From Spirochaetia bacterium (GTDB taxonomy: Bacteria; Spirochaetota; Spirochaetia; Sphaerochaetales; Sphaerochaetaceae): DNA of 31,825 nucleotides. Positions 29,010 to 31,825 of the stretch are shown one piece after another (the first letter of the stretch is position 1; each line of letters begins with the position of its first letter). Below the pieces are notes generated by a model. That model was not told where the DNA came from. It was given only the letters and a program-made list of their open reading frames with translations, and ran no database searches. The position numbers and the translations under genes were made by a program. The DNA is taken from contig CAAGIP010000142.1 in assembly GCA_900769955.1 (NCBI GenBank), positions 1 through 31,825 on the forward strand, given 5' to 3'.

Positions 29010-29909
29010 ATGACGGGAGCATCCATCCATCTTCTTCTCATGATAATGGCATTTGCCATTGTGTGCATGGATCTTGGCTTATGCATCATCTATGGATGGT
29101 TCTCAAAGTTTCCCTGGACGAAAATCCTCATCGTTTTCATTTCCAGCCTACTCGGGTGCATCGGAATGCAGATGCTTGCAACGTGGTCTGACGTTTCCTT
29201 CTCAGGCCTTGCCTCCCAGGTGCTTCAGATAATCTGGAGATCACTGCTTGTCTGTGATTCCGCATTCCTGCTTACGTTCATCGCATACTTCACGACGTGG
29301 ATAATCGCACATCCGTGGAGAAATCCCTACAAGACGATATTCTTTGTCTGTTCAATTGTCTATTTCATTACGGGAATACTTTCGATAATCTGGCCTGATA
29401 ACGTCATCTATGACATGATAAAGTATATACTTGGCGGCTTTGTGCTCTTTTTCTGTCTCTTCGTGCTGCTGAAGAACCTCAAGGGAATAGAAAACAGGGA
29501 CGTAAGACTGGTAAGCCGTGTGATAATAATCACGGGGCTCATTCTGATACCCATATCACTCGCGGGGATCTTCGTGAGGGTCGTCAGGGTACTTATCAGT
29601 CCGATTGTCTATTTATCATTCGGAATTATCATACTTGTGTTTCTGTTCCTTGCCCTGAGAAGGCACTTTCTCGAACTTTCCGTCCCGGAAAAAAAGCCCA
29701 CGCTTGAGGAGTTCTTCGAACGCTATCACATTACTGAAAGGGAAGGGGACATAATCAGGGAAATCAAGATGGGAAAGACTGCCAAGGAGATCGCCGCAGA
29801 TCTCTCTATCAGCGTGAATACGGTAAACAATCATATTGCGAACATCTTTTCGAAGACGGAAGTCCGGAGCAGGATTGACCTGCTTAATCTGATACAGGAG
29901 GTTTGGTGA
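29010..29909 (+). CDS. Membrane-spanning LuxR-type transcriptional regulator
   Basis: A 299-residue protein with about seven hydrophobic segments over residues 1-215 and a C-terminal LuxR/NarL helix-turn-helix (about 235-297): ITEREGDIIREIKMGKTAKEIAADLSISVNTVNNHIANIFSKTEVRSRIDLL. It probably senses a membrane or external signal and binds DNA from the membrane. This arrangement is frequent in spirochaetes. AAGGCGG lies upstream of the ATG. Its TGA shares a base with the ATG of the following hydrolase gene, which suggests the two work together; no target site is evident. Confidence 0.87.
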   Translation: MTGASIHLLLMIMAFAIVCMDLGLCIIYGWFSKFPWTKILIVFISSLLGCIGMQMLATWSDVSFSGLASQVLQIIWRSLLVCDSAFLLTFIAYFTTWIIAHPWRNPYKTIFFVCSIVYFITGILSIIWPDNVIYDMIKYILGGFVLFFCLFVLLKNLKGIENRDVRLVSRVIIITGLILIPISLAGIFVRVVRVLISPIVYLSFGIIILVFLFLALRRHFLELSVPEKKPTLEEFFERYHITEREGDIIREIKMGKTAKEIAADLSISVNTVNNHIANIFSKTEVRSRIDLLNLIQEVW

Positions 29910-30733
29910 TGCTGTACAGTGTGCCCGAGAACTGGTACGACGGAGCATATAAGGACAGTGCCCCGGTGATAAATGCTGCAAGAAGCTTCAGAATGACCCT
30001 GGGAAACAGAAGGGCCGTACTGCTCATCCACGGCTACGGCGGATATCCGGGTGAACTGGTGAGACCCGCACGTGACCTTGCCGAAGCCGGCTTTGACGTG
30101 TTCGTCCCGAGACTACCCGGTATGGGCACGAGCGGAAAGGACTTCATGAAGGTGAAATCATCGGACTGGGAAAAAGTCATTTCCAATGCACTCAGCGACC
30201 TCAACACCGTTTATAAATCAGTAAGCATAGTTTCCCACTCCATGGGAACACTTCTGGCACTGCTTGCCGCTGAAAAGCACACCGTGGACAGGATTGTCCT
30301 CACGGCTCCGGCTTTTTCAATCCCTTCACTCAGGAAGTGGCAGGTTAAGACTGCATCGCTTTTCAGAAAGGACATCCCCGTGAAGTGGCAGAGCAACCCT
30401 GACTATGTCATGTACTACGAGAACGCACCTTGTGATGATGAGACTCTGGGACGCGAGTACTGGTCCCATCTTTACCCGGACAGGCTTGTCGATCTTGAAA
30501 ACCTCAGGCGCAGGGCCATGAAGATCAGGAATCTTGAGGCGGGAGTGCTTGTCATAGCATGCATGGATGACAGGGTAACCGATCCTGCAGGCTGTGAGAA
30601 CTTCATTTCAGACCATCCCGGTATCCGCTCATCGCTTGTCAGGATAGAGGGTGCAACTCACTATGTTTACTATGACATTGATAAGAGTGCCGAGGATAAG
30701 GCTGTGGAAGCCACCGTCGATTTCCTGCTCTAG
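29909..30733 (+). CDS. Alpha/beta hydrolase (carboxylesterase/monoacylglycerol-lipase-like)
   Basis: A 274-residue cytoplasmic esterase-like enzyme. The oxyanion-hole segment is LLIHGYGGYPGE. The nucleophile elbow is VSHSMGTLLAL, with SHSMG where GHSMG is usual. The acid is in ACMDDRVTDP and the catalytic His in GATHYVYYD. PRLPGMGTSGKD before the elbow and the overall size match Est30/monoglyceride-lipase relatives. ATG 29909 is chosen for its AGGAGG at the right spacing, and it overlaps the luxR stop by one base (TGATG). The substrate is unknown. A hairpin terminator follows. Confidence 0.9.
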   Translation: MLYSVPENWYDGAYKDSAPVINAARSFRMTLGNRRAVLLIHGYGGYPGELVRPARDLAEAGFDVFVPRLPGMGTSGKDFMKVKSSDWEKVISNALSDLNTVYKSVSIVSHSMGTLLALLAAEKHTVDRIVLTAPAFSIPSLRKWQVKTASLFRKDIPVKWQSNPDYVMYYENAPCDDETLGREYWSHLYPDRLVDLENLRRRAMKIRNLEAGVLVIACMDDRVTDPAGCENFISDHPGIRSSLVRIEGATHYVYYDIDKSAEDKAVEATVDFLL

Positions 30734-30741
30734 GTGACGCT

Positions 30742-30770
30742 CACGGGAGACTTCCCGTGTTGTATCTTTT
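30742..30770 (+). terminator. Terminator after the hydrolase gene
   Basis: CACGGGA (30742-30748) pairs with TCCCGTG (30753-30759), loop GACT, followed by TTGTATCTTTTT. Confidence 0.7.
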
Positions 30771-30788
30771 TATCAAAGATAATAATAT
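30760..30788 (+). promoter_or_regulatory. gltX promoter
   Basis: -35 TTGTAT (30760-30765), 17-base spacer, -10 TAATAT (30783-30788). The leader is about 25 bases and holds AAGGAG. It overlaps the T-tail of the preceding terminator. Confidence 0.5.
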
Positions 30789-30819
30789 TATCCATATTTT
30801 TCATAAGGAGCTTTTTACG

Positions 30820-31825
30820 ATGGAAGTTCGTGTTCGCTATGCCCCGTCGCCAACTGGGTTACAGCACATCGGAGGAGTGCGTACCGCGCTCTACAACTAT
30901 TTCTTCGCACGCTCGAACGGCGGAAAGTTCATACTGCGTGTTGAGGATACAGACAGGGAGAGATATACGGAAGAGTCCCTTCAGGACCTCTATGATACTC
31001 TGGCCTGGTTAGGTGTTACCTGGGACGAAGGACCCGTTGTCGGCGGTCCCTGCGGTCCATATATCCAGTCGGAAAGACTGGAGCTTTATCAGTCTTATGC
31101 AAAAAAACTTGTTGAGGACGGTAAGGCATATTACTGCTACTGCTCTGCTGAAAGGCTTGAAAAGGTCAGACAGGAGCAGGTGGCTTCAAAGAGTCAGTAT
31201 CAGGGTTATGACAGGCACTGTGCAAACCTGACTGCCGATGAAAGGGCAGAGCTTGAGGCTCAGGGCATCAAGCCGGTCATTCGCCTCAAGGTTCCCACAA
31301 CCGGAAAGACAACATTCCATGACGTGCTCATGGGGGATATCACAAGGAGAAACTGCGATGTCTCTCCCGACCCGATTCTCTTAAAGAGTGACGGTTTTCC
31401 GACTTACCATCTGGCCAATGTCATTGATGACCATCTCATGGGCATCACTCACATAATGAGGGCTCAGGAGTGGATTCCTTCCGGCCCCCTTCATATCCTG
31501 CTTTACGAAGCATTTGGCTGGGAACCTCCCGTGTACTGCCACCTTCCGATGGTTAAGGGTAAGGACGGTCAGAAACTTTCCAAGAGACACGGGGATACCG
31601 CTGTCAGGGACTTCCGTGCCAAGGGATACCTTCCTGAAGCAATTCTCAACTACGTCACGCTTGTCGGCTGGTCACTGGACGGGGAGACCGAGTTCTTCAC
31701 CAAAGAGGAACTTGAGAAGTGCTTCAAGCTTGAGAACATCCATGTTTCCTCAGGTACCTTTGACTACAAGAAGCTTGACTGGTTCAACGGTCAGTACATC
31801 AGGATGAAGAGCGATGAGGAGATCG
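30820..31825 (+). CDS. gltX: Glutamyl-tRNA synthetase, N-terminal 335 residues (3' truncated by window)
   Basis: The frame opens at ATG 30820, 9 bases after AAGGAG, and runs to the window edge with no stop. The class Ib catalytic domain begins VRYAPSPTGLQHIGG with the HIGH-type motif HIG at 16-18, followed by LRVEDTDRERYTEES. A zinc-type cluster CYCSAERLEK with YDRHC is present (about 106-140). KLSKRHGD is the KMSKS motif. TYHLANVIDDHLMGITHIMR is the usual core. About 480-500 residues are expected in total. It charges tRNA-Glu; whether it also charges tRNA-Gln depends on gatCAB, which is not seen here. Confidence 0.96.
   Translation, partial: MEVRVRYAPSPTGLQHIGGVRTALYNYFFARSNGGKFILRVEDTDRERYTEESLQDLYDTLAWLGVTWDEGPVVGGPCGPYIQSERLELYQSYAKKLVEDGKAYYCYCSAERLEKVRQEQVASKSQYQGYDRHCANLTADERAELEAQGIKPVIRLKVPTTGKTTFHDVLMGDITRRNCDVSPDPILLKSDGFPTYHLANVIDDHLMGITHIMRAQEWIPSGPLHILLYEAFGWEPPVYCHLPMVKGKDGQKLSKRHGDTAVRDFRAKGYLPEAILNYVTLVGWSLDGETEFFTKEELEKCFKLENIHVSSGTFDYKKLDWFNGQYIRMKSDEEI

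Overview
The window looks like chromosomal DNA from a host-associated or anaerobic spirochaete (Treponema/Sphaerochaeta-like, mid-GC). This is an inference from a substrate-binding protein whose leader ends in FASGAKEA (typical of spirochaetal solute-binding proteins), a membrane-spanning LuxR-type regulator, several lipoproteins, and a fermentative module (Fe-alcohol dehydrogenase plus NfnAB). No tRNA, rRNA or CRISPR array was found, and no gene-free stretch exceeds 300 bases.

Layout. 1-3.4 kb: 3' end of mtaB overlapping a MATE exporter, convergent with a serine acetyltransferase; then a tiny orphan protein resembling the tail of Rpn-family nucleases. 3.4-5.2 kb: a complete IS1182-family element lying between two convergent genes. 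5.2-8.7 kb: bioY and birA, divergent around a recognisable BirA operator, with argS behind birA. 8.6-9.9 kb: a self-regulated TetR gene, then rplU-rpmA. 10.1-14.5 kb: a truncated HNH-nuclease-like gene, a one-domain Fe-alcohol dehydrogenase and nfnAB, interposed between rpmA and obg. 14.6-17.7 kb: obg-nadD-yqeK-lipoprotein-rsfS, with overlapping genes. 17.7-23.2 kb (minus strand): second MATE exporter, cation/proton antiporter, and a TrpXYZ-like ABC importer. 23.3-26.2 kb: a hyperacidic 84-residue protein divergent from a PdxA-like dehydrogenase, a lipoprotein and a small protein. 26.3-28.9 kb: a three-gene operon of a PHP-type phosphatase, an AAA15 ATPase and an RloB-like protein. 29-31.8 kb: membrane LuxR regulator, alpha/beta hydrolase and the 5' part of gltX.

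The most interesting locus is the PHP-AAA15-RloB operon. The ATPase and its partner clearly resemble the RloA/RloB (AbiL-type) pair, but both have altered catalytic motifs while the reading frames stay open. This suggests a defence system that has been repurposed or regulated differently. A genome-wide theme is promoter architecture: several genes have their -10 box 6-8 nt before the start codon (probable leaderless mRNAs: tetR, birA, cysE, a MATE gene, pdxA-like, PHP phosphatase). Several leadered transcripts instead begin with a small hairpin at the predicted +1 (adh, obg, luxR, antiporter). All promoter calls were made by eye.
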